This document shows, in pieces, positions 53,185 through 64,000 of a stretch of DNA of 64,000 bases. Source of the stretch: Cristatella mucedo. Taxonomy: Eukaryota > Bryozoa > Phylactolaemata > Cristatellidae. Under the pieces are notes generated by a model that was not told the DNA's origin, ran no database searches, and was given only the letters and a program-made list of their open reading frames with translations. The translations under genes were made by a program, and so were the position numbers. Positions within the stretch are counted from its first letter, which is position 1, and each line of letters opens with the position of its first letter. Location: the NCBI GenBank assembly GCA_009760855.2, contig WPIO01000230.1, positions 124,001 through 188,000 of the forward strand, read 5' to 3'.

Positions 53185-55345
53185 GAGTTTGGCGAATTAC
53201 CGCAATCCACAGCAGCCTACTTACTCGAATTAGGCTAACGTCGACCAGACATTGGCGTTGCCGAGCTCAAATTTTGGTCCGATACTGTAGAACCCGTTCG
53301 ACTCTATCTATCAATCTTGTCACTGCGTACGCACGCGCACTTATGCAAGCGAGCTTCAACGCCAGAGGCCTACACCGCAATCCATTTTAGTCCACTTCAA
53401 ATCCACCATAAAACGGCTGCGAAGAGCTCAAAAAAGTTTGAAATATCTAACTACGCTACCTGTACAATGTACTCAGAAAATTTCCTGCGATTCCGCTCAA
53501 GCGTTCTCATGAAGTCCACTGAAATAAGACTGCAGTGGCCCGGGTGAATACCACAATCTACTACATTCCACCGCTCAACGACCGAAATCCACTTCAAAAA
53601 GCTTCGTTCTTTATTTCATATGACAGTCCCTCTGAGACAATTGCACTTATCAAATCTCACTTGCATTAGCACTGCCCTTCTCATGCAATGCGCTGCAACC
53701 GACTCCAGTAGCCGGGGCCAATACCACTATCCACTTTAATTCACCGAATCAAATGCGATAAAAATGGCAATACGTTGTGCCGAGCTCCCGTTTTTATTGC
53801 GCATTAAAGTGCACAGTGTTGTGCGAATACCCATGAAAATTAAAAAAAAAAACACATGCATCCTCGCACTGTGGCAATGCCCGGTAATCGCCCTCATCAG
53901 AAATGGGAAACTACCTCAATCACTCTATTCCACTGCAAATCATTCTCAAATCGCCATCGCGAATTTCCAATTGAATTGCGTATAAGACTACACTCAGTTC
54001 AAAGTGCACCCACAAAAATTGTGCTTCATTTTGCACACGCGTTCTAATGTAATGCACAGCAATCAACTGCAACTGCCCAATTCCATACCGCAATTCACCT
54101 CAATCTGCTGAAATCCGTAATCCTCAGCACAGCGAGCAGAACGCATACACTAAAACCTCTAATTATGATTTCACGTCCTCTACTCTTTAGTGAATTTTTA
54201 CTCGCATAACTTCACTGTAATTGACTCGACCAGTTTGCAGCAATGCACTGCAATCGACTGCAACGGCCCGGGCATTTACCGCAATCGGATGCAAAATGCC
54301 CTGAAATCGGTTTCAAAATGCTCAATTTTGAATGTATGCTACAAAGCAACCTAATTAAAGTCAGCCACATCATTTTAAACGATTGCGTTTTTACAATCTC
54401 GGGCAATGCATGGCAATCTACGATAGCGGCTCGGCTCGAAGCAGCAATCCACTACAGACCGTGGCAAATCGTCACAAAATGGCTGCACAAAGTGCCAATT
54501 GTCATCGCATTCACATTTCTTCGTGTTAAAGTGAAATCCTAGAACTGTCAAGCTATTTTGCACGTTAATTGTCAGCAATGCACGGCAATCGACCCAGATT
54601 GCAGGGAATAGTACTGAAATCCGTAGCTAATTGACGAGCAATTGGCCTCACCAAGCTCCAATTCTCATTCCAAGTCGCATCTCACGGCCCGTGCACATAC
54701 TTTCAATCCGCTCTGACCGATCAATCTTGGGCAATGCATGGCAATCAACGGCAATGGCCCGGGCAAATATGGCAATCATTATGACCCATCTCAAATCGAC
54801 GGAAAGTGACTGCACCAAGATCAAATTTGTCTTACGCGTCACAGCGCATTGTGTTTAAAGGGCAATCAGATCCTGTCAACCAATCGCTCACGTGCAATCG
54901 CGGGCAATGAATGGCAGTCGACAGCACTGGCTCCGGCTAATCCCTCAACTCGAGGCAAATTGACGAAAAATGGGCAGAGCGACGCCCCAATTGTCATTAC
55001 ATATACCATTCCAAAGCGTCCAAAGTGAAACCGTGGCATTTTCAAAATGCTTTGCTCGTTAACTTTCAGCAATGCACGGCAATGGTCGAGGTCAATATTG
55101 CAATCTAGCGTATTCAGCTACAAACTGGCCAGTAGGAGCTGCTCCTAAAATATTTATTTAAGCTCATTTGCATAAGTGCACGTGCTTACGCAAAGTGAAG
55201 TGAAATTATGTGGATAGATAGATAGAATCGAACGGGTACTACAGTATCGGACGACAATTTGAGTTGGCAACGCCAACGTCTGGTCGACGTTAGCCTAATT
55301 CGAGTGGATTGCTGTGGATTTCGGTAATTCATCGAACCAGCTCAT
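53185..55345 (+). repeat. repeat R3, copy 2 (about 170-bp periodic, inverted termini)
   Basis: The left end (cgaattaccgcaatccac ... cgaattaggctaacgtcgac ... cattggcgttgccgagc ... tctatctatc) reappears inverted at 55170-55345. Between them lie about nine degenerate units, marked near 53371, 53550, 53721, 53912, 54088, 54278, 54442, 54610 and 54766 (spacing 156-191 bp). Each contains gcaatgca(c/t)ggcaatc, ggcccggg and accgcaatcc variants. Confidence 0.7.
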
Positions 55346-55346
55346 T

Positions 55347-55491
55347 GCTTTCACGACTTCGGTCCCGAGGTCGTGAGGAGTTCGATTCCTTCAGTGGGCG
55401 ATTCTTTATCGCCACCCCAAGCGGCGGTGATAGTCGTAAATGCTCTTCTGTCGCTATACAAAAAGAGGCTGTTTAATCAGCTAGGAACAAC
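55347..55491 (+). mobile_element. tRNA-derived SINE, copy S3 (5'-truncated)
   Basis: Starts at attgctttcacgacttcggt, lacks the A box, keeps a B box (gttcgattcc) and ends gctgtttaatcagctagga. Abuts the R3 terminus. Confidence 0.8.
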
Positions 55492-56665
55492 TACACGAGC
55501 CGCGAACCGGCCTAGGGTTCTGATTGGTTGGCTGACGCAACTGGAAATCGGCGAGTAGGAGCAGCTCTTAATTCGTACCTACTTGGCTCCTCCTTCCCAT
55601 CTCTAGAGCCGTAGCAGTGCAGACGTCGTCGAGCGCTCCTCGCCGAGTCGGCGGCAGCTCGAGGAAGTTAGGAGGAAGGAGGCAGTTAGGAGGAAGCTCT
55701 GCTCTGCAGACGCAGCTTTAGCGTCCGTGCGCCGCCAGATGGCCGGTTTCGGTAGGAGTGTAACCGGGTTCCAGGGGTCAGAGGCTAATTCCTGCCAAAC
55801 CCCGCCATACTCCGGCCACGCTGCCGCTCGCCATGCCGCCGAGTTAGGGTAAGACAGCGGCCGTCGGGTTAAACCTCTTCATATTAACGCATGCGCCAAC
55901 AACAACAGGGGAACTAAACAAGTCTACAGGGAGGGTCCTATACACAGTACACTACGGGGGCGCAAGACGACGCAGCAAGCGCGAACAAACGCGTTAGTTG
56001 TGGTCAGTCGGCTTCCGCAGTCCTGTCGTTGTACCGACTGCGAATCCAACAGTACGAGCGTACGCCGTCCAAAACCCGGCTGGCTGAGTAACTGCTGGCT
56101 AGTCCGAGTCGACAACTACCACAGTCGTAAGCTTCCACCGAAAGACGCCAACACACGGGGGGGGTCACGAACACGCTACACGGGGAACGCGGTATAAACA
56201 AGTCAACAACGAGCGAGCTATCCAGCTCCACTCGGGCATTGGGTACTCGTTCCCTTGCGTGCGTGGCAGCATCGCCGGAGCACGCCTGCACGAATCCAGG
56301 TGCATAACTCGGCGAGACCGGGAGCCTCCAACACCACGACTTACTTGGCCAGCTTCCCGTACCCAAGAGCCCCGGTGACCTCACGTCACGGCATACATCC
56401 GGCCGTGCCGTAGGTCCGACCCCCGGCCTAGCCGGTGACCCTAACCCTCACTATAGCCGTCCGGTCCCAGCCAACCGAACCCAGCCTGGGTACAGGAGTA
56501 TACCACGTAACCGTGGAACGCTCAAAGGTACTGAACGTGCGGAATGGAGCGAGAGAGGTTCGATGGACATGGACTAGCGGCCGAAGGTATGCGAGTGTAC
56601 CGCAAGCAGCCCTCCACAAGCGAATGTAGTGAGCCTGCGGGCCACTAGGCCAATAGCCAGAGAGC
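55492..56665. other. unassigned DNA
   Basis: No family is recognised; open frames of up to 126 codons have no domain I know. Confidence 0.4.
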
Positions 56666-56669
56666 TGCT

Positions 56670-56870
56670 ACTGCCATGCTACTCACTACCTCAACTGCTC
56701 TCCTGACTCAGGTATGCTTCCCACTTTCTCTTTGTTGCGTGAGACGAAGTCTGTTGGCTACCGAATGCGTACCGAAAGCCGCTTAGGCAGCGAGTGCACT
56801 ATACAAGCTCTCCTGCGAAACACACACATGCTCTTTGCAGCTTTATGGAGTCACAAATGAAGAAACATTA
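56670..56870 (+). mobile_element. LINE-B 3' fragment
   Basis: Closely matches 52545-52735 (ctactcactacctcaactgc; gagacgaagtctgttggcta). Confidence 0.85.
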
Positions 56871-57059
56871 GTCGGTAAATTAAAAGCCATCTTCTGGTCA
56901 ATACAGAAGACTGCTGTATTGACATGAGCCTTTGCCGTTAATTGCAATACAGTGACCGAGAGCTGGCATTATGGATGGAATTACCCGTGCGCACCAAAAA
57001 TAGAGTATTCAAGAAGGAGAAATGTAAATGAGAGCGTCACCCAGTAGCGTCCAGTCTAA

Positions 57060-58805
57060 TTTTAATGAACCGTTATAGATTTCCGTATTTTCCCGGGCCG
57101 TCGCCATTGATTGCTGCGCATTGCCCTCGCATGTACGTTAAAGATTGACAGGTTGATAGGACGCGGTTGCACTTTTAAATGCAGCAGACCGTTACGCAAG
57201 AAGAACGCGATCTCCTCTCCCGCCAGCTGCGCTTGTAATTGTAACAGACAATCACAGATTGCCGTAGTGTCTCGGGCAATCGCCGTCGATTGCCCGAGGG
57301 TGAACGCGAAAAACGGCAGCACGTGCGCGCCCACAGTGAGCCTTATGTAGTAGGATCATTACAAATTCAAGCAGCCAATTTCCAGTTAATTTGAACCAGA
57401 TTGCTGCAGAGACCGGGCCATTGCCGTCGATTGCCGTGCATTGCCCTCGATTGTGCCTTTGTCGATTGTACAAAAGGATGTGGCTGCAGTTTTAATGCAG
57501 TGTAGTGCAATACGCAAGAAAAGTTGGAGCTCCTCTCAGTAACTGTCGGTCCATTTGTAACTGTCACTTCTGGATTGGCGTATTTTCCGGGGACATTGCC
57601 GTCTATTGAATGCCAACCATGGATGAAAATTATGCGCGCGCACACAGGTACATGTTACGTGGAATGAGAGCTGCATTTTATTGCAGCCAATTTTCTCAAT
57701 TTTCCACGAATTTTGCTATTGACCCCTACCATTGCTGTTGATTGCCGTGCATTGCCCATAATTTACCAAACAAAGCATCTTGAAAGTTCCACGGCTTTAC
57801 TTTGGACGCAGCAGAATGTTATATGTAATGAAAATTGAGGCTTCCGCGCTGCTAATTTCTCTTCAATTCACCGGGAATTGGGGTATTGGCCCAGAACAAT
57901 GGTGTCGACTACCGTTCATTGCTCGCGATTGTACGTGTGCGATTGGTTGAAAGAATTTGATTGCACTTTCAACGCATTGGGTTGTGACAGGTAAGATATA
58001 TTTGATCTTGGCCCAGTAACTTTCCAGTGATTGGCGATGGACCAGAATGGATTGCCGTATTTTCCCGGGTCACTCCCGTCTTTTGCAATGCATTGCCCAA
58101 GATTGGACGATTAGACCTGGTTGAAATTATGTGTGCAAGCAGTGAGATGTTACGTAGAATGAGAATCAGAGCTTGGTGCAGCCGATTTCTCTCGTCCATT
58201 TGCCACGAATTTCGGTATTGGTAGCTGCCATTGCTGTCAATTGCCATGTATTGTTAACAGTTAACGTGCAAAACAGCTTGAAAGTCCTACGTTTTCAATT
58301 TTAGCACACAAAAATATGAAATGCGACAACAATCGGCACTTCGTGCAGCCGATTTAGTGTGAACTTGCCACGGACTGTAGCATATTGCTGCTACGAGCCG
58401 AGCCGTCGATTGCCATGCATTGCCCGAGATTGTACGATCGACATTGCTTAAAATGATGTAGTTGACTTAAACCAGTGTGCTTTGCAACATGCATATGCCA
58501 TTGCAGTGCATTGCTGCCGATTGAACGGGGCGATTGTTGTGAAATTGTGGGATTAGACAATTACCAAAAATTAGAGCAACGTGCAATCACTATTAGAGCT
58601 TAAAGTGTACTTATTCTGGTTGTTTTTCGGCTAGTTGCGGCTCATTGACGTAGCCCGGGCAGTTGCAGTCGATTGCAGCAGAATGGCCGATGCAATCACA
58701 GTAAAGTTATGTACTACAATATCAGCAAAAAACTTGAGCTTGGCAACGCTTCCGTCTGGTAGTTGCTAACCTAATTAGAGTGGATTTCGGTAATTCGTCG
58801 AACCC
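57060..58805 (-). repeat. repeat R3, copy 3
   Basis: The terminal module is at 58700-58805 (reverse complement of ttcgacgaattaccgaaatc). Units continue leftward in the same order as 54145-55130 of copy 2, after an internal deletion, then extend about 600 bp beyond it. Unit spacing is about 160-180 bp. Confidence 0.7.
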
Positions 58806-58807
58806 TA

Positions 58808-59170
58808 TTATTATTACTAGAGAGAACGCCGAAACCGCAAGGTTTGTCTGCAACTGAAAGCGGTGTGCTTACGATAAAACGTTGGCCATGAAATCCAGCC
58901 TAGGTCGTTTACGATTGCAGGACTGTAGGAGGGGCAACTCCGGGCTTCAGTAAGATCAACAATAGTAATAACATCGACCAAGATAATAAAAACGATACCT
59001 CGCGAAAATGAACGATAAGGCGATTGTGCAGCGCCCTCCGGTAATTCCATCTTTCACAGAGCACTCTATATGTGCCATATGGTAAGTGTTCATTAGGTTA
59101 ATGTCTGCATCTCCGTCTGAAACCCCACAATGCTGCAAAGACTAAGAGGGTGTTACTCAGAAGAATTTTC
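58808..59170 (-). repeat. duplicated block R2, minus arm
   Basis: Reverse complement of 48475-48840. It contains a LINE-B 3' end (59090-59145) and directly abuts the LINE-A insertion. Confidence 0.8.
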
Positions 59171-59182
59171 TATACCCAAATC

Positions 59183-61654
59183 CTGCTTATCTGACCACAT
59201 GCAGATCTCATTCAATTTACAGTGTGTGCCCACCTCCTCTAAAATAACCTGCGAATCGCGAAACCTCAAGGCCCTTGACATCGATGCTGTCCGTGCGAGA
59301 ATATCTGCTTCGCTTCTTCTGCTCAGTCCTCCTTCCGATCTGTCATCATTGGTAGATAGCTACAACACGACACTAGCCGACACGCTCGACGAGTTTGCAC
59401 CTCTGAGTAAGCACACTGTGCGCTCTCACCCAGATGGCCTATAGTTTACCACAGACATTAAACTAGCCAGGTCTACTAAGCCCAACCTTGAAAAAACATA
59501 CACAAGATCACGACTGTCTGTCCATCGACAGGCATAAGAAGACTACTATAGGTCGTACCAATCGATCATAAAAAAGGCCAAGTCTAGCTTCTATAAAAAC
59601 GTTGTTGAATCACAGATGCATAATCCAAAAATGCTGATGTCAACGATCAACCATCTCTTCAACCGCTCCCAGATTAGCTCCTTACCCGATGATCCTTGTG
59701 GTGATCTAGCCGATTGCTTCTCTTGATTCTTTGTGCAGAAGATAGACAAGATCAGGGAGTCCATCCCTGTAATGACAGCACACCCCCCCCCCTAGAATGC
59801 TGTTCCCCGATTCCTGGCTGCTCCTCAATGTCTACATTTAAGCAGGTTCCTAGTGATCTCGTCCTGTAGTTCATATCCCAATCAAAGAAGACATCAAGGC
59901 CTCTGGACACTATTCCCACTGTCCTGCTCCTACGTTGCATTGAACTGTTGCTGCCATGCATAACTAACATCATTATTATGTCATTAGCCTCAGGTCATGT
60001 CCCAGCACCCTTCAAAAAAGCTGTAGTCAGGCCACTTCTCAAGAAAGTGACACTGTACCAAGAGAACTTGAGCGATTACAGCCCAGTCTCCCTTCTACCA
60101 TTCTTATGAAAGACACTGGAGCGGGTCGTGGCAGACCAGCTGAACTCATATATAGCAACTTCAAACCTTGCTAGTAAGTTCCAGTCTGGTTTTTCAGCTT
60201 ATCATTCTACACAGTCAGCATTGCTTGCTTCGGACGTATAATGACCTTCTTATGAATGCAGACTGAGGTAGTCTCTTTGCTTGTTTTGCTCGATCTTTCG
60301 GCAGCTTTTAGTACTATCGATCACCAAGTTCTTCTAGAGCGCCTCTCATCTCGCCTGGGCATCACTGGATTTGCTCTACAATGGTTCAGATCATATCTCA
60401 GTGGGACACTCCAGAGTATTGACGTGAATGGACAAAGATCATCCGAGGTACCTCTGAAATATGGAGTACCTCAGGGCTCTATGCTAGGTCCGATTCTTTT
60501 CAGTTTATACTCTCCCTCTTGCTGATGTGATTGCCAAGCACAATCGTGGCCTTCACTTCTATGCAGATGACACTCAGTTGAACCTTTGCTTTGATCCCTC
60601 CCAGCCTTCGAGCACCTCGAATTCTCTCAACTCACTTGCTGCATGTATTGATGACATCCGCACATGGATCGCAGCCCATTTTCTAAAACTAAACGATGAT
60701 AAAAATAACTTACCAGTTTAGTGCAAACCCAGTGTGATTTGGAAATTGGAAAGGCTGACGATCAAAATTGGTTCTTCCAGCATATCTCCCGTTGAATCAG
60801 CTCGAAATCTAGGTGTCATGTTCTGGAGTGACCTCTCGTTAGACGACGACATCAGTTCCACAGTCGAGTCCGCCTAGTTACAAGTACATAACATCGCTAC
60901 AATTCGGGCTTGTTTAGATAAGGATACCACGTCCAATGTGGTCCATGCATTTTTGACATCACGACTTGACTTCTGTAACTCGCTGCTTGCTAGCCTGCCG
61001 GCAAGTGCAATCAAGCGATTACAGATGGTGGAAAACTCTGGAGCTAGGCGTGTCTGTCGTGAGCGTCGCAGTTGCCACATCACACCACTTCACGCCGACC
61101 AGCACTGGCTACCAGTCGCGAAACAGATCGACCTCAAAGTTTTGTCGCTCACTTTTAGGTCACTTCATTCTTTAGCTAAAGCCTATCTCTCAGATCTACT
61201 CCCCCACCAGGCCAAACATCGTACCACCTGCTTTTCGGAATCAAACAGTTTACCACTACCTCGTACAAACCTCAAATCCTTTGGAGACCGCGCGTTTAGT
61301 TCGTATCCTCCCAAAGCGTGGAACTCCCTCCCGACTTGCATCAGAACATCCCCTGACTTGACCACATTTAAAAAGAACTTAAAAACACCTATTTAAGACA
61401 GCATTTAGTGGGTCCCTGTGATTCGTCCTTCGTGTGGTGGTGCGTGGTGACACTGTACATGCTGCCACTAACCACATTTGCTTGCTGACCGTGTGCATGT
61501 CACCCATAACCATGCTATTCATGTTTTTTAAGCATGATACTACTCACCATTCAATCGCGCTACCCTTTGCAGCAAATGTGAAGCACCTAGAAAGAGATTG
61601 AGTTCTCTGAGGGGGCTTTATCAAGTGCATTATTATTATAATTATTATTATTAT
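59183..61654 (+). mobile_element. LINE-A with endonuclease C-terminus, inactivated, with target duplication
   Basis: Starts in the endonuclease (CLSDHMQISFNL, including the catalytic SDH motif), then the linker and RT (LVLLDLSAAFSTIDH, YGVPQGSMLGPI, FYADDTQLNL), the C-terminal region, the 3' UTR, the hairpin and an (ATT)n tail. Stops and frameshifts occur near 59443, 60100, 60240, 60525, 60720 and 60875. It is bracketed by TATACCCAAATC (59171-59182) and TATAGCCCAATC (61655-61666). The uninterrupted site is present at 48467-48478. Confidence 0.9.
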
Positions 61655-61714
61655 TATAGCCCAATCTCATTTCCAGTATCTTTTAATGCGCACTCGGTTG
61701 CCAATAGACTTTTT

Positions 61715-61860
61715 AATAACAATAATAATAATAACACTTGATAAAGTGCCCTCAGAGAACTCAATCTCCTTCATGGCGATTTACGGTTGCTGCAAAGGAA
61801 ACACGACCGAATGGTTGGTAATAGCATGCTCAATAAACAACGAGAATTACTATCAGAATT
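61715..61860 (-). mobile_element. LINE-A solo 3' end
   Basis: (AAT)n, then gataaagtgccctcagagaa. It lies 3' of the IAP gene and corresponds to 48335-48430 in the duplicate. Confidence 0.8.
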
Positions 61861-62183
61861 ATGAGGTTCGATTTATTATTACTACCAAAAGCAAGATTTT
61901 ACAATCTGTGAAGCAGACACTGATGACCTGAAAACAGAAATTCAGACAGAGCAGGACCTACATGTGACTACAAAGGGCCATCCATGCCAGCGAAGACGAA
62001 CCAGCATAGTCAATGTACGTCATAGTCAAAGTAAACCTAAGCAAGCCTATATCCCAGCAGCCCACACTATTACCAACTTACATTTTGAAACCAACTAGAG
62101 CTGCATATATAGCCAGACAAAAGCTTGCCCACTTTCCCCGACCTTTGCTTATTATAAGTTTTCCTCGCAAGAAATAATTTGAT

Positions 62184-63669
62184 TCAGAATGTCGTTCTGA
62201 CAGTTCCACGTATGCTGACTCGGCAGATCGGGCATGTGGTGAAGGCTGGAGAGCACTCAGCACAGCACACGAGATGACCGCACGGCAGGAAAACGATGCC
62301 GACCACCGAGTCCATGCATATCTTGCATGTGAGCTCCATTTTCAATTGACGATTCTCCTCTACAATAATGCAGTACAACACAATACAATAGAGAGGCTTC
62401 TATAATGAAACATCTGTGACCTATGCCACTCTGAGAGTGAGTGCAAAGCACAAAACGCATACACAGTTTGTTCTTGCCCAAGAAACTATCAAGCCTCAGC
62501 AGACCTCAATGAGGGTAGGTCAGATAGAGAGGCCTAACTTAACGACACGTGACATGCAGTGCATTAGAGAATCAGTAATTACAGCCAGGGGTTTTAGCTG
62601 CTAATCGTCGAGCAACAACGTCAAGTTCTAGACATTTCTCGCCGTTCACAAATGTCGCAAGTGTCACACTTTGCCGAGTTAGTTGACGACTCCTGACTAA
62701 GATCTCGGATCGTAGTGATTTTTCAAGTTGAACATACAAGCCGTTTCGGCCAGCCACCACGAGGCTATGGAGAGGGGGTGATATTGGTATATTGGTATGT
62801 CCTCAAACTACCGAGTCGATTCGGTCCAAAAGTGCAAGACAGTTCATCTAAATGAAACTGAAAAGGCTTGTTGTGTACACATATTGTAGCCAGAATTAAT
62901 CAGTGACGATAAATTGAGAAGAACAGCCACACGATGGAAGAGCAGACCAGGAGGTTAGTGACTGTAGCATGGTGGTAGCAGCAGTTGTGGGAGGGAAGGG
63001 AGTGTGGTAGCAGCAGCTCGGGGCGGCTGGAAAGAATAGACAGACCGAATGATGTCGTTGCATACATGATGCCCAACTGTGAAAGGCATCATCTGAGATT
63101 GAAACGTTTAAACTGGGTTTAAACTCGCAGCTCCGATTGCGAAACGTTTAAACGTCAGGCAGGCAGTTATCAAAAAGGACACCCGAATCACAAGCACTCC
63201 GACTTAATTTAATTTTTAAATTAATATAAATTAATTAATTAAATTAATTTAAACTCGCAGCTCCGACAGAAAAAGGTGAAGAGCTAATCAGACACGTGAC
63301 ACGTGCAGCAGAGACACCAGGATTGCTTGAAAGATTATTTCGCACGCTAGATTGCGAGCGAAATAATCTTTCGAAATAATTCCCTTTGAGCTGAGCTCGC
63401 TTACCTGCGGCGGCCTGGGCTGCAGCAGCTGTTCGCTGCTTCTCGTCGTGAGTAGCAAAGACTTCGGCCAGCAGCTCCTCGGGTCCCTCGTGATCGTGGC
63501 CCACGGTGGCCAGACGCTTTTGGACCACCTCCTTGACCAGGTCGAGCGGGTAGTCCATTTGAAGCAGGATGCGAACCTTTGGCGAATCCATGCGAGCTCG
63601 AATCTCGTGTGGGTCCACGGCGAAGCTCGTTGTCTGAGCACCAACACTGGAGGGTGGCGCCTCACGGAC
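62184..63669 (-). CDS. inhibitor-of-apoptosis protein (XIAP/cIAP type), last two exons
   Basis: The penultimate exon 63669-63405 follows the acceptor actctttag and ends at a GTAAGC donor. It encodes a UBA domain (SPKVRILLQMDYPLDLVKEV ... LLAEVFATHDE), like the UBA of vertebrate cIAP/XIAP. The last exon 62359-62184 (acceptor ttattgtag, phase 1 agreement) encodes a C3HC4 RING: CKIC, PCGH, CCAEC and CPIC, ending GTVRTTF, the conserved IAP tail needed for RING dimerisation. Role in the family: E3 ubiquitin ligase that restrains caspases or controls signalling, in the cytosol. There is no CARD between UBA and RING, so the layout is XIAP-like. The BIR-coding exons must lie beyond 64000; none is seen in 63670-64000. 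The intron is 1045 bp. Confidence 0.88.
63118..63266. repeat. island flanked by a 19-bp direct repeat
   Basis: TTTAAACTCGCAGCTCCGA at 63118-63136 and 63248-63266 brackets 111 bp, the right part of which is TTAATT-rich. GAAACGTTTAAAC is also repeated at about 63101 and 63140. Confidence 0.85.
63329..63372. other. 15-bp-stem inverted repeat
   Basis: GAAAGATTATTTCGC at 63329-63343 pairs perfectly with 63358-63372, loop 14 nt. It lies in the IAP intron about 30 nt from the UBA exon donor. Confidence 0.9.
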
Positions 63670-64000
63670 CTAAAGAGTGGAACCAGCACTCAAAAGTGTC
63701 ACCCTGCCGTGGTGCCACCTTACCACGGTGTCACCCTGTCGGGAAAGTAAGGTTGTTATCAGATCCAAAATCTATCGAATAACTATTCGAAATCAATCGA
63801 GTGAAAATTAGAAATGTTTCTTGCGTCATTTGAGACAAGCAGAGCTGAACAAAAATTTCAAATTTCACTCCTATACCTGAAGTATTAGAGGAGTTATGGA
63901 ATTTACAAGGCAACAACCTACCCAGGAAATGAAACTGTATACAAGCCAAAAGAATGCACCTTAACAAGCTTCCCACGTGTATCTCGATCTACCAAGGTTT
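63670..64000. other. probable upstream IAP intron
   Basis: No BIR motif or other exon is recognised. Imperfect repeats of caccctgccgtggtgccacc type lie at 63700-63740. Confidence 0.4.

Larger units (their letters stand above)
62360..63404 (-). other. IAP intron
   Basis: The 62360-62905 part is duplicated at 47717-48290. The 62905-63404 part holds an AT-rich island (63118-63266) and a 15-bp-stem inverted repeat (63329-63372). Short open frames in it are conserved between the two copies only because of the duplication. Confidence 0.7.

Overview
This is a stretch of animal nuclear genome, almost certainly from an invertebrate. The evidence is spliced genes with GT-AG introns, secreted Ly6/uPAR-domain proteins, an inhibitor-of-apoptosis (IAP) gene with a UBA and a RING exon, L2/CR1-type LINEs, tRNA-derived SINEs, a FLYWCH-type Mutator-like transposon, a Polinton-type DNA polymerase remnant and abundant microsatellites. 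I cannot assign a phylum from sequence alone. No rRNA, bacterial operon or CRISPR is present. GC-rich blocks dominate the first ~34 kb and AT-richer repeat-filled DNA dominates the rest.

Region 1-26 kb. The organising feature is a tandem set of three paralogous minus-strand genes, each with three exons: a signal-peptide exon, an exon with the first half of a Ly6/uPAR (three-finger) domain, and a last exon with the second half of the domain plus a Thr/Ala-rich mucin-like stalk. Both introns are phase 1. Copy 1 (1123-4603) looks intact, with ten cysteines and a hydrophobic GPI-type C-terminus. Copy 2 (8014-12804) is a pseudogene with a Mutator-like transposon (9691-12305, 9-bp target duplication) in its first intron. 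Copy 3 (19919-24159) keeps its frame through the domain and stalk, but its hydrophobic tail is out of frame after a run of six G, and its start codon has moved. The duplicated unit includes upstream DNA and 3' flank. A LINE (17960-19540) with an open reverse-transcriptase frame sits in the 3' flank of copy 3.

Region 26-42 kb. No gene is confidently recognised here. It holds GC-rich unassigned DNA, AT-rich islands flanked by direct repeats, solo LINE 3' ends, a long repeat with ~170-bp internal periodicity (R3), a Ty3-type gag remnant and a large CT microsatellite.

Region 42-64 kb. This contains a decayed Polinton-type DNA polymerase B (42480-44340, minus), SINEs, a 20-bp minisatellite with a 180-bp higher-order repeat (46501-47020), a pogo-like transposase remnant, a LINE-B copy (50827-52735), two more R3 copies, a LINE-A copy with an endonuclease fragment (59183-61654), and the 3' end of an IAP gene (UBA exon 63405-63669, RING exon 62184-62359, minus). 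A partial inverted copy of the IAP 3' region lies at 47717-48290. It belongs to an inverted segmental duplication that also preserves the empty insertion site of the 59-61 kb LINE.

Functionally, only the Ly6-type cell-surface or secreted proteins and the IAP E3 ligase look like host genes. Everything else recognised is mobile or repetitive.
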